Translations under genes and position numbers: made by a program
From: a bacterium
GTDB lineage: Bacteria > Planctomycetota > UBA1135 > UBA2386
NCBI GenBank assembly: GCA_030432695.1
Contig: JAUILN010000002.1
Location: 1-64,000, forward strand
Direction of reading: 5' to 3'
Length of the DNA stretch: 64,000 bases
Part shown: one piece after another, positions 16,573-25,712 of the stretch
Layout of the letters: every line of letters begins with the position of its first letter
How positions within the stretch are numbered: the first letter of the stretch is position 1
The notes under the pieces: model-generated
Database searches by the model: none
What the model saw: only the letters and a program-made list of their open reading frames with translations
Told to the model about the DNA's origin: nothing

Positions 16573-18264
16573 TCAGTCGCCGAACATCCCGATCTGGGTG
16601 CTGGTCGTGTCGAACGATCCTCCACCCGCGACCGCGGCCATCACCGCGAACCGCAGGCCGCGCAACGCCGGATCGTTCGACAGCGGAACCGTCACCGACC
16701 AGTCACCGTGCGCATCGGTCGCGAACATGGTGAGCACGTCGGGCTGGTCGATGTACATCGTGCAGCCATTGGGTAGCGTGACCCCATCACCCGGAGCACC
16801 GAGCACCATCAGGCCGGGCGCGGATGCACGGGAGGCACGGACGCTCAGACGCACCGAGCCGCCGAGCACCGGATCGCTCATGTAGAACGACGGCGCGCGG
16901 ATTCCCGCCCCGCAACCGAAGCCGTAGCCCTCGACACCGGCCCCCACCGGGCCCGACCAGGGCTCCAGACCGGTGATTCCATCGTCGGCCGCGAACAGCA
17001 GCTCGCCCTGTGCCTGCCCGAGGACCCGCCCGCCGTTCCAGAATCTCCCGAAGGCCGGCGCCGTGCCCGACACCGTGCCGTCGCTGCGCAGGAGATCGAA
17101 ACGACTGGCGCGCTGGAAGCCGATCCACACATACCGCGAGCCGGAGGTATGCAGGGTGACGTCCTCGGCCGGACCCGCCAGCTGGGTCACTCCGCCCGGA
17201 CCGACGTGGTACACCAGGGAGTTGGTGAACGAGCCCGCGACCAGACCACGGACGATCACACCTCCCGGAGACTCGACCATCCGATCGACGCCGCGGACGG
17301 CGAGCGGCAGTGTCCCGACGAGCCGGGTTCCCGCTGCGGTGCCGTCGCTCTCCCAGAGCTCCCGACTGCTTCCGCCGCTCAGGAAGATCCGGTCCTCGGT
17401 CGCCAGCAGCTGGCCGACATCCAGCGAACCGAGCGACACGACCGCGGTGGTCCCGGCCGCCGTCCCGTCGCTGACGTACAGGAACCGTCCACCGGGCACC
17501 GACGCGGGGAAGTAACAGCGTCCGTGCCACTCCACGAAGTTCGAGCCGGGGATCATCGACAGCGGACTGCCCGGACTCAGGTCGCGGAGCATCCGGGTCC
17601 CGGCCACCGTGCCGTCGGTGACCCACGGCTCGTAGCCCGACGCCTGGTCGTCGGCCTGGAAGAACACGTAGTCGCCGATTCTCGCCTGACCGAAGTTGCC
17701 CACCGAGGACGTGTTGCCCGGCGCGATGTCGGCGAGCAGCAGGGTGTTCGCCGCCGTGCCGTCGCTGACGAACGGCTCCCAGCCGGTGGTCACCTCCCTC
17801 GCCAGGAACCAGACCCCACGCCGGAACGGCACGAAGCCACTGGGAAACGACCCGATGCTGCCCGGATAGAGGTCCGCCAACAGGACCGGATCGCCACCGC
17901 GAGCCGGGGCGAGGTAGGGCTCGGAGCCGACGCCACCGACTCCGTAGCTCGCGAGGATCACCTGGGAACCGAACAGCGCTCCGGGACCGGCGACCCACAC
18001 GTCGTACGGGCCGCGGAGCGCGCCGGTGCGGCCGACGAGATCGAGCGACCAGAGGGCCCGGTAGCTGGCCTGGGAGGCCACTCCATCGTTGGCCACCACG
18101 AAGGCCTGATTCGGAGCGGCGGCGACGAACGGGTCGTAGACCAGTTGCATCGACCCCCGCGAGCGGTCGACGGAGGGGTTGATGTCGAGCACCAGGGAAG
18201 CGGACTGGGAGGCGACAGACAGAGCGAGGAGCAGGCCTGCGCACGAAGACAGGAGACGATTCAT
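16573..18264 (-). CDS. Secreted ELWxxDGT repeat protein (short form)
   Basis: 563 residues from ATG 18264 with a signal peptide (MNRLLSSCAGLLLALSVASQ). The N-terminal SASLVLDIN motif, about eight degenerate ELWxxDGT repeats (ELWESDGT, EPWVTDGT, EPFVSDGT) and the same C-terminal region (GYGFGCGAG, LPNGCTMYID, IGMFGD) are all present. At about half the length of its neighbours it looks like a complete protein with fewer repeats, since both ends and the repeats in between are intact. Function is unknown. Confidence 0.8.
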   Translation of the reverse strand: MNRLLSSCAGLLLALSVASQSASLVLDINPSVDRSRGSMQLVYDPFVAAAPNQAFVVANDGVASQASYRALWSLDLVGRTGALRGPYDVWVAGPGALFGSQVILASYGVGGVGSEPYLAPARGGDPVLLADLYPGSIGSFPSGFVPFRRGVWFLAREVTTGWEPFVSDGTAANTLLLADIAPGNTSSVGNFGQARIGDYVFFQADDQASGYEPWVTDGTVAGTRMLRDLSPGSPLSMIPGSNFVEWHGRCYFPASVPGGRFLYVSDGTAAGTTAVVSLGSLDVGQLLATEDRIFLSGGSSRELWESDGTAAGTRLVGTLPLAVRGVDRMVESPGGVIVRGLVAGSFTNSLVYHVGPGGVTQLAGPAEDVTLHTSGSRYVWIGFQRASRFDLLRSDGTVSGTAPAFGRFWNGGRVLGQAQGELLFAADDGITGLEPWSGPVGAGVEGYGFGCGAGIRAPSFYMSDPVLGGSVRLSVRASRASAPGLMVLGAPGDGVTLPNGCTMYIDQPDVLTMFATDAHGDWSVTVPLSNDPALRGLRFAVMAAVAGGGSFDTTSTQIGMFGD

Positions 18265-18417
18265 GGGAGGAGGCCGGAGGATCGGCTACCGGGTGGGTGC
18301 GCTTCCCACGCGGTCCGTAACGTCTCCGAGTCCCTGGAATCTGCGCGAGATCGACCAGGCCGTGATCAGCCCGGTACCCTTCCCGTCACGCCACGCCGTC
18401 GCCGTGCCGCGAGCGAT

Positions 18418-21400
18418 TCAGTCGCCGAAGGTCCCCACCTCGGTGCTCGTCGACTCGAACCCACCGACACCCGCGATCGCACCCATCACCGCGAAGCGCA
18501 GCCCCCTGAGTGCAGGGTCGTTCAGGAGCGGAACCGTCACCGACCAATCGCCCCGGCCATCGGTCGGGAACAGGGTCAGGACGTCGGCCTGATCGATGTA
18601 CATCGTGCAGCCGTTGGGCAGGGTCACAGCGTCGCCCGGAGCGCCGAGGACCACCAGGCCGGCGGAACCGGGCCGCGCATCACGGATGCTCAGCCGCACC
18701 GTCTGGCCGAGGACCGGGTCGCTCAGCTCGAGCGACGGTGCGCGACTTCCTGCGCCGCAGCCGAACCCGAACGACTCCACGCAGGCACCGACCTCACCGC
18801 GCCACAGCTCCGTGCCGGTCCAACCGTCGTCGGCCGCGAGCAGCAGGGCGCCCCGACTCACGGCGAGAGGCCTCACCGTCCGCCAACCTCGCCCGAACAT
18901 CGGCCGGGTGCCCGCGACCGTGCCGTCACTGCGCCAGATGTAGGGAACTCCGGATGCGAGGGCACGGAACCAGACGTAGCGCGAGCCCGAGGCGATCATC
19001 CCCAACTCGTTGAAGGTCTGTGAGCGCGGCAGCGCCATGAGCTCGTGCAGTCCCTGCGCATCGGCGAACATCAACACGAAGGACCCGGTCGACAGCAGCG
19101 CCTCGAAGTACAAGCCGCCACTGCCCGGCACGAGGTAGGCCCGGCGCGTCCAGGGCGTGCCGCTGGTGAAGTCGGGAAGCGGTTGCGTCCCGGCCTGCGT
19201 CCCGTCGCTGGTCCAGACCCGGGGAGTCGCGCCACCCTCGATCAGGAACAGGCGCTCCGCGGTGGCCGCGGCACCGACGATCGGAGCCGTCCCGAACTGC
19301 ACGACGGGCACGGTCCCCGCCGGCGTGCCGTCACTGCGGACCAACGCGTGGCCACTGGGGGTGTCGGCCATGAAGTAGCCGTGGCCCCGCCACGAGAGGA
19401 TCACGGCTCCGTCGATCAACGACCCGTCACTGCCGGGCATGAGGTCGCCGAGCGCACGCGTGTTCGCCGCGGTCCCATCGGTGACCAGCGGCTCGTAGCC
19501 TGCGGTCGCCGAGTAGGCGTAGAAGATCATCAGGTCACCGACGCGCCCGCGTGGCGCGCTCTGGTCGGCCACGAAGCCGAGGCTCGACAGGTCGGCCAGG
19601 ACCCGCGTGTTCGCGGCCGTCCCGTCGGTGACCCAGTGATCCAGGCGGCCCAGCCCGTTCCGGGCGGTGAAGGTGGCCCCGCCGCGGAAGGTCAGGACCC
19701 GGCTCGGCGACGAAGGCCAGGGACCGGAGGCGATGTCGAGCAGCAGTTGCGGCGCAACCCCGGAACCCGACGAGACCCACGGTTCGGCGCCCGTCGCCGG
19801 GTCGACGCCGGTGTAGATCACCCGCGAACCGATCAGGCTGCCGTCGTTCAGGCTGATGATCCGCGGGTCGCCGAGATCCAGGGTGCCGGAGGCCTGGCCG
19901 TCGGTCGTCCACAGGTAGCTCTCGGTGTCGTCCTGGAAGCGGTCGGACGCGCCCAGCAACAGCTCGTCAGGGAGCCTCGCGTGCAACAGCTCGCTGTGGA
20001 GGCGGATGCCATCCCGGGTCCGGCGGCTCGGAGGGTTGGGGTTGAGGTCGACGATCCTCGTGGTGCCCGCAACGGTTCCGTCGGTGCGCCAGGGTTCGTG
20101 ATCCTCGCGATCCTGGGTCGTCGCGGAGAGCAGCAGTTCGCGGTCGGAGAGCCGTCCGATCGGGCGGGTCCCCGAGGGAGCCGGACCGGGGTTCAGGTCG
20201 AGGACCAGGGTGCCCGCGGTGGTGCCGTCGGTGACCAGGGTCTCGAGACCGGTGGACGGCGCCTGCACCGGGATCGCGGCGAGCCGGGAGTTGGTGATCC
20301 AACCGGTCTCGAGGTCCGTGAACGACCCGGCGCTGCCGGGTTCGACGTCGGCCAGGAGCCGCGTGCCGGAGGGGGTGCCGTCGGAGATCCAAGGCTCACG
20401 ACCGGTCACCGAGGTCTCGGCGTGGAACAGGAGCTGCCCACCCCATTCGGTGAAGGCCGCCGGAGCCGAACCCGACGGTCCCGGCTCGAGATCCCCCAGC
20501 AACGCGGTCCCCAGGAGCGAGCCATCGCTCCGCCACGGCTCACGCCCGAAGACCGGATCGTCCGCCGTGAACACCAAGACCGCCCCGAGCCCCATGGCGG
20601 GCCCGGTCGGGTCGAGTCCGCCGGCGCCGGGAACGACGTCGAGCAGCACGGTGCCGGCCGACGTTCCATCGCAGCGCCACAGCTCCCGGCCGTGCGTGCC
20701 GTCCTCGGCGGCGAAGAACACCGATCCGTTGGCGGCACCGAGCAGCTCCATCTCCGACGACCCCGCGCCCGGCATCGGATCGTCGAACACGCGCTGGACC
20801 CTCGTGCCGTCGGTGCGCCAGAGCTGCGTGCCGACTCCGTCCGCGGGGGACACGTAGTACAGCCAGCCGCCGAGCCCGACGAAGCCGCCTCGCACGCCGT
20901 CGCCGGTGAGGTTGCGGTTCAGCAACCGAACCGTTCCGGCCCGCGTCCCATCGCTGACCCAGACCTCCCGCCCGCTCACGCCATCGTCGAAGCTGAACAC
21001 GAATCGGTTCCCGAGCACCGCTCCATGGCAGCCCTGCATCCTGAAGGTCAGGCCCGAGAGCACCTCGACCGGTGCTGACTGGCGGCCATCGGTGACCAGC
21101 ATCCCCGACCCCCCGCCATACCAGTAGCACCACCAGGCCAGGTTGCCGTCGCTGAAGACACTCCCGTTCTCGAGGGGTAGTGGGTTGAACAACACGGACC
21201 CGAGACCCGTGGAGGTGACCGCAGAGGTACCCGCCGCGGTGCCATCGGTGACGCAGAGCTCCCGCCCGACGGCCCCCGCGTGCCCGAAGAAGTACACCGC
21301 CCCCCCCAGCTCGAAGGCGTGGTCCGGCGCCGAGCCCGGGTCCACCACCGAACGCTGGTTGATGTCGAGGACCAACGAAGCGCTCTGCCCCGCCAGAGAC

Positions 21401-21447
21401 GTCGCGAGGAGCAGGAACGGCAGGACGGAGCGGTTGTGGGCTGGCAT
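18418..21447 (-). CDS. Secreted ELWxxDGT repeat protein (large)
   Basis: 1009 residues from ATG 21447; a GTG two codons upstream is possible, but GAGG lies about 12 nt before the ATG and would be too close to the GTG. Signal peptide about 1-20 (LPFLLLATSLAGQ), then SASLVLDIN, about 15 ELWxxDGT repeats (ELWRCDGT, EPWRSDGS, EPWISDGT) and the family C-terminal region ending VGTFGD. It is closest in plan to the protein at 10525. The roughly 120-residue C-terminal region is much better conserved between paralogues than the repeats. Confidence 0.85.
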   Translation of the reverse strand: MPAHNRSVLPFLLLATSLAGQSASLVLDINQRSVVDPGSAPDHAFELGGAVYFFGHAGAVGRELCVTDGTAAGTSAVTSTGLGSVLFNPLPLENGSVFSDGNLAWWCYWYGGGSGMLVTDGRQSAPVEVLSGLTFRMQGCHGAVLGNRFVFSFDDGVSGREVWVSDGTRAGTVRLLNRNLTGDGVRGGFVGLGGWLYYVSPADGVGTQLWRTDGTRVQRVFDDPMPGAGSSEMELLGAANGSVFFAAEDGTHGRELWRCDGTSAGTVLLDVVPGAGGLDPTGPAMGLGAVLVFTADDPVFGREPWRSDGSLLGTALLGDLEPGPSGSAPAAFTEWGGQLLFHAETSVTGREPWISDGTPSGTRLLADVEPGSAGSFTDLETGWITNSRLAAIPVQAPSTGLETLVTDGTTAGTLVLDLNPGPAPSGTRPIGRLSDRELLLSATTQDREDHEPWRTDGTVAGTTRIVDLNPNPPSRRTRDGIRLHSELLHARLPDELLLGASDRFQDDTESYLWTTDGQASGTLDLGDPRIISLNDGSLIGSRVIYTGVDPATGAEPWVSSGSGVAPQLLLDIASGPWPSSPSRVLTFRGGATFTARNGLGRLDHWVTDGTAANTRVLADLSSLGFVADQSAPRGRVGDLMIFYAYSATAGYEPLVTDGTAANTRALGDLMPGSDGSLIDGAVILSWRGHGYFMADTPSGHALVRSDGTPAGTVPVVQFGTAPIVGAAATAERLFLIEGGATPRVWTSDGTQAGTQPLPDFTSGTPWTRRAYLVPGSGGLYFEALLSTGSFVLMFADAQGLHELMALPRSQTFNELGMIASGSRYVWFRALASGVPYIWRSDGTVAGTRPMFGRGWRTVRPLAVSRGALLLAADDGWTGTELWRGEVGACVESFGFGCGAGSRAPSLELSDPVLGQTVRLSIRDARPGSAGLVVLGAPGDAVTLPNGCTMYIDQADVLTLFPTDGRGDWSVTVPLLNDPALRGLRFAVMGAIAGVGGFESTSTEVGTFGD

Positions 21448-21776
21448 GGGCACGACCTCGTACGAAGCCGGGGTGCCAGACCCGCCCGGAGTATCACGCG
21501 CGCGCCCGGAGTTTCCGACCGGCTCCTCGCCGAGCCGACCAGGGCCAGGACCTCGGACGAGCCGAAGAGACTCGCGAGCAATTCTCCGGTATCGCGAGTC
21601 GATCGACCGGTGTGCCGGCAGGCACTACGCTCTGGGCTTCACCCCGCCTCGCACGTGTTGGCCAGGATCGCCCGGCCTTCGCGTCCTGGACCGGCAGCAG
21701 CCAAGCCCCCGGTGGAAGAAGCGGTGGGGCCCGGCCTCGCGGATCCGTTCGAGGGCGACCGCCCCCACAACCTCGC
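21448..21776. other. Divergent intergenic region
   Basis: 329 bp between the divergent ELWxxDGT and DUF6671 genes. No gene or repeat is seen. A TACGCT hexamer at 21626-21631, also found before the genes at 15052 and 51767, is a weak -10 candidate for the rightward gene. No -35 or operator could be assigned. Confidence 0.4.
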
Positions 21777-22622
21777 ATGCCCTGCTCACCGTTCACCGGC
21801 CGCCCGCTCGTGATCGCCACGATGCATGGCAAGGAAGCCGTGATCGCCTCGGCGCTGGAACAGGCGCTCGGCGTCCGCTGCGTGCTGCCCGAGGGCTTCG
21901 ACACCGACCGCTTCGGCACCTTCACCGGCGAGACGCCGCGGCACGGCAGCCCGCACGAAGCCGCACGGGCCAAGGCACGCGCCGCGATGGCGGCCACGGG
22001 GGTGGATCTGGCGGTGGCCAGCGAGGGCTCGTTCGGACCCGACCCGGAGGCCCCCCTGCTGATCCTCGCCCATGAACTCGTTCTCCTCATCGATGACCAG
22101 TTCGGCCTCGAGATCGCCGGCGCGGACCTGGGCCACGACACCAACTTCGCCGAGCGTCACTGCAGCTCGCTGGACGCGGTCGATGACTTCGCCGACCGCG
22201 TCGGCTTTCCCTCCCACCGCCTGATCGTCTCGGCTCCAGAATCTCCGCGCGGATTCGTCAAGGCGATCGGGGAGCGGAGCGCATTGCACGAGGCCGCTCG
22301 CCCGTTGATCGAGCGGCACGGCGCTGCAGTCGTCGGCACCGACATGCGGGCCTGCTTCAACCCGACCCGCATGGCGGCGATCGGCCGCGCCGCCACGGCG
22401 TTGGCGGAACGTGGCCAGACCCTCTGCCCGGCATGCTCCAGCCCCGGCTTCGGCACCCTCGACGTGGTCCGCGGCCTGCCCTGCGGCGATTGCGGCACCG
22501 AGACCGACCTCGTCCTTGCGGTGGTCGAAGGCTGCGTGGCCTGCGACCACCGCCGCCAGCAGCCCCGGCCCGACGGCCGCACGCACGCGGATCCAGGCTC
22601 GTGCCCCTGGTGCAATCCGTGA
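21777..22622 (+). CDS. DUF6671 family protein with two cysteine clusters
   Basis: 281 residues from ATG 21777. The N-terminal phrase VIATMHGKEAVIA and the DTDRFGTFTGE block match the DUF6671 family as I know it. The C-terminal third has a CPAC...CGDC pair and a second CVAC...CPWC pair, likely zinc ribbons. No signal peptide, so cytoplasmic. Family function is not established. The next 258 bp to the sigma fusion are non-coding. Confidence 0.7.
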   Translation: MPCSPFTGRPLVIATMHGKEAVIASALEQALGVRCVLPEGFDTDRFGTFTGETPRHGSPHEAARAKARAAMAATGVDLAVASEGSFGPDPEAPLLILAHELVLLIDDQFGLEIAGADLGHDTNFAERHCSSLDAVDDFADRVGFPSHRLIVSAPESPRGFVKAIGERSALHEAARPLIERHGAAVVGTDMRACFNPTRMAAIGRAATALAERGQTLCPACSSPGFGTLDVVRGLPCGDCGTETDLVLAVVEGCVACDHRRQQPRPDGRTHADPGSCPWCNP

Positions 22623-22880
22623 GGGGATCGTCGTGCACGGGGTTCGCCAACACGGCGAGTTCGATCCCCTGATCGCCGCGCAGCACGACCTCGCCATCTG
22701 CACCGATCCGCAGCGTGGAGCACGAATGGCTCCGGACGAAGGCGGCACCGATTCGACTCACACCAGGTCGGCCCCCATCACCGGGCTTCGCTCGCCGATC
22801 GCCGTACCGCCGGAAGCACGCACCCTGGACGCTCCCAGGAATTCCGGTCACGATCCGCGGCGGCGGGCGAGAGCACCCCG

Positions 22881-25496
22881 ATGGATGGATCCGGCGAAGC
22901 TCCGACGGTCGCGCAGATCGACCGGCTGTTGCGACACGACGGCTGGCTGCGGTCCCTGGTGGCACAGCTCGTGTCCGACCCGGGAACCGCGGACGACGTG
23001 GTGCAGCAGACCTGGCTCGCGGCGCTCCGGCGACCGCCGACCGGCTCGCCGCGCGCGTTCCTGAATCGCGTGGCCCGCAACCTGGCGGTCGGCAACTGGC
23101 GGGCAGAGCGCCGTCGCCGACAGCACGAGCAACGCGCAGCAGGAGACGAGCAGGTCAGCACGTCGACCGCCGACGCGCTGGCCCGGGTGGAGATGCAGGA
23201 GCTGGTCGCTCGCGCGGTCGCCGGCCTGCCGGAACCGGATCGATCCGTCGTGTTGCTTCGCCACGTCCAGGGGCTCGCACCGCGCGAGATCGCCGCCGAA
23301 CTCGGCGTGCCCGCCACCACCATCCGCAAGCGCTGCGAGCGCGGACTGAAGCGCCTGCGAGCCCGGATGGCCGCGGAGCTCGGTCCGGAATGGAGAGCGC
23401 ATCCAGGCATTGCCGCGCTGGTCCTGCCGGCCGTCGGTGCGCTACGCGACGGTGTGGGAGCGGCCGCGTCGGGCGTCACGGTGGGCGGTGTCGCGAGAGT
23501 CCCGCTGATCCTCACCGGCCTGTTGATGAATCCGATCCGATGGACCGCGCTGGCCGCGGTCGTGCTGCTCGGCGTGACGGTCTACCTGACCTGGCGCGCT
23601 TCCACCGAAGACCCGTCTCCCGCGCGAACTGCCGAGGTCTCACCGCTCGTCGCGGGAGATGCGCTGGCGGACGACGACGACGCTCCATCCGTCGCCGACG
23701 TATCGAGAGCACAACCTGGAAGACGCACGGTCGAGGCGACTTCCCAGAACCTCGAGGAACCTCGGGTCGCGGCACCGAGGCGCACCACCATCGCGGTCCA
23801 CCTCCCCGATGGCACGCCGGTCGCCAACTGCCGCGTCGCGCTGGCGCCTGGCTCCCAGCCGCCGCGCCCCAACACCTCCGTTCTCACGCTCGAGAGCGAC
23901 CTCGTAGAGCTCGGTCGGAGCGGTCCCGACGGCACGCTGGTCGTCGACGTCCCCGAAGCCAGCGGCCACCTGTCGGCGATCCATCCCGGCTACATGATGC
24001 TGCACACCACTGCGTTCGGCGGCGGTCGCGACGCGGCGGCCGACCGCGTGTACCGCGTGGTGCTGGCCCGCGGCGTGACCGTGGAGGGGGAGGTCGTGTC
24101 CGCCGACGGTCGACCTCTGGCCGACGTCAGCATCCGTCGCGACCAGGTGGACCTCGACCACTTCCCTTTCCCACTCGAGCACAGTTTCCGGGTGCTCGAC
24201 TGGGGTGCGCAGACCGATGCGGCGGGCGGCTTCCACCTGACCGACCAACCGGCGAACCTGCTCGACCTGCGCTTCGATGCAGGGCCGGCATTCACCACCG
24301 AGGTGCACCGCGTCGGTGACCGGGACGAACACATCCAGGTGGTCCTTCGACCGACCGGAGTCGCGGAGCGGGTCCTGACCGGACTGGTCACCGGACCGGA
24401 CGGCGCGCCGCTGGCCGGGGCGACGGTGATGCTCGTCGGCGAGGCCGCCACCAAGACCGACAGCACCGGCCACTACGAACTCGGCTTCGGCGCGACGCGC
24501 CTCGACTCCGTCGCGACGCTGTATGCGGCCTGGCCGGGCCTGCGGCCGGCCGTGCTCGACGACGTCGCTGCGCGCCTGTCGGACGGCGCGCCCCGTATCG
24601 ATCTCGCCCTCACCGAGCGCGCTCTCACCCTGCGCGGTCTGCTGCTGCACGCCGACGGCACGCCGATCGGGCCCGGGGTCCACGTGTATCCCTGGGCAGA
24701 GCCGACGCTCGACTGGTCGGTCACGCCCGACGAATTGGCCGCCGATCCGGATGCACCGCAGCTCCACCTCGGTGGACCCGCATTGCGCGTCTTCGGCGAC
24801 ACCGATGCCGAAGGGCGCTTCACGATCGAGGGGCTCGGCGATCACGACTACCGGCTGCGGATCTACGACCCGAGCGACCTGCTCACCTGGACCAGCGGAC
24901 CGGTGCGTCCCGGCCCGGCGGTCAACGAGATCCGTCTGCCCCCAGGCAGCCGCCGCGCGCGGGTCGCCGGCCGCGTCGTCACCCGCGACGGTCAACCGGT
25001 TGCCGGTGCCGCGATCGGCCAGTCCGCGATGGTCTGGTCCGCCAACGGCGGCACCAACTGGCAGGGCCGCGCGCTCGGCTCCACCGACGCCGACGGCCGC
25101 TTCGCGTTCGACGACCTGCCCGGCCTCGAACTGAAGCTCACGGTCTCCGGCGAGAACATCGTCGGCATGGACCGCTCGATCGCCCCCGACGAGCCTGCCA
25201 CCGACCTGGAGATCGTCGTCGCCCGCCGCTGCTTCGTGCGCGCGGCGCTCGGCGCGACCAGCCCCGCCGCGCACTTCACGATCCTCGACGCCGAGGGGCG
25301 AACCCTGACCCTGACCTTCAAGCGCTCGGGCACGTCGAGCTCGCGCACGACGCAGCGGGTGGAAGCCGGCGCGAGCCGCATCGTCGCGGTCTCGGAGGAC
25401 GCGGCGACGGCGGTGCTGTTCGACGCCGAGGGGGAGGAGTTGGCGCGGTTCCCGGTGCGGCTGACGCCTGGGGAGGTGTTCGAGATCAGGCGGTGA
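22881..25496 (+). CDS. ECF sigma factor fused to a transmembrane helix and extracytoplasmic carboxypeptidase-regulatory-like repeats
   Basis: 871 residues from ATG 22881. Residues about 14-80 form sigma region 2 (DDVVQQTW, then the AFLNRVARNLA helix). Residues about 112-165 form region 4, with the helix-turn-helix at PREIAAELGVPATTIRKR. A single membrane helix follows at about 220-238 (WTALAAVVLLGVTVYLTW). Residues 290-871 are about six beta-sandwich repeats such as GEVVSADGRPLADVSI and GLVTGPDGAPLAGATV. The predicted topology puts the sigma domains in the cytoplasm and the repeats outside. This would be a one-protein signalling device, needing proteolysis or membrane-tethered transcription. 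There is no anti-sigma gene beside it. The frame is continuous without stops. Paralogues: 51767 (live) and 30709 (dead). Confidence 0.85.
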   Translation: MDGSGEAPTVAQIDRLLRHDGWLRSLVAQLVSDPGTADDVVQQTWLAALRRPPTGSPRAFLNRVARNLAVGNWRAERRRRQHEQRAAGDEQVSTSTADALARVEMQELVARAVAGLPEPDRSVVLLRHVQGLAPREIAAELGVPATTIRKRCERGLKRLRARMAAELGPEWRAHPGIAALVLPAVGALRDGVGAAASGVTVGGVARVPLILTGLLMNPIRWTALAAVVLLGVTVYLTWRASTEDPSPARTAEVSPLVAGDALADDDDAPSVADVSRAQPGRRTVEATSQNLEEPRVAAPRRTTIAVHLPDGTPVANCRVALAPGSQPPRPNTSVLTLESDLVELGRSGPDGTLVVDVPEASGHLSAIHPGYMMLHTTAFGGGRDAAADRVYRVVLARGVTVEGEVVSADGRPLADVSIRRDQVDLDHFPFPLEHSFRVLDWGAQTDAAGGFHLTDQPANLLDLRFDAGPAFTTEVHRVGDRDEHIQVVLRPTGVAERVLTGLVTGPDGAPLAGATVMLVGEAATKTDSTGHYELGFGATRLDSVATLYAAWPGLRPAVLDDVAARLSDGAPRIDLALTERALTLRGLLLHADGTPIGPGVHVYPWAEPTLDWSVTPDELAADPDAPQLHLGGPALRVFGDTDAEGRFTIEGLGDHDYRLRIYDPSDLLTWTSGPVRPGPAVNEIRLPPGSRRARVAGRVVTRDGQPVAGAAIGQSAMVWSANGGTNWQGRALGSTDADGRFAFDDLPGLELKLTVSGENIVGMDRSIAPDEPATDLEIVVARRCFVRAALGATSPAAHFTILDAEGRTLTLTFKRSGTSSSRTTQRVEAGASRIVAVSEDAATAVLFDAEGEELARFPVRLTPGEVFEIRR

Positions 25497-25712
25497 AGAC
25501 GGGATCTCGTCACCCGCAGCCGGCCTGCCGGGCGATTCTCCGGAGCATCCGCGTTTCCGGATCTTGCGAAGCCGCGGCGCCGGCTCGGGAGCGCCGCAGT
25601 CATCCCGGGGCCGGCCCATCGTCTCCACCCAAGGTCCGGTAAGCCACGCTCGAACCTCGGCCCCCGGTTCGTTCCCCGGCTCCGCCGCTCGGCCCGAAGC
25701 GAGAGTTCCCCC

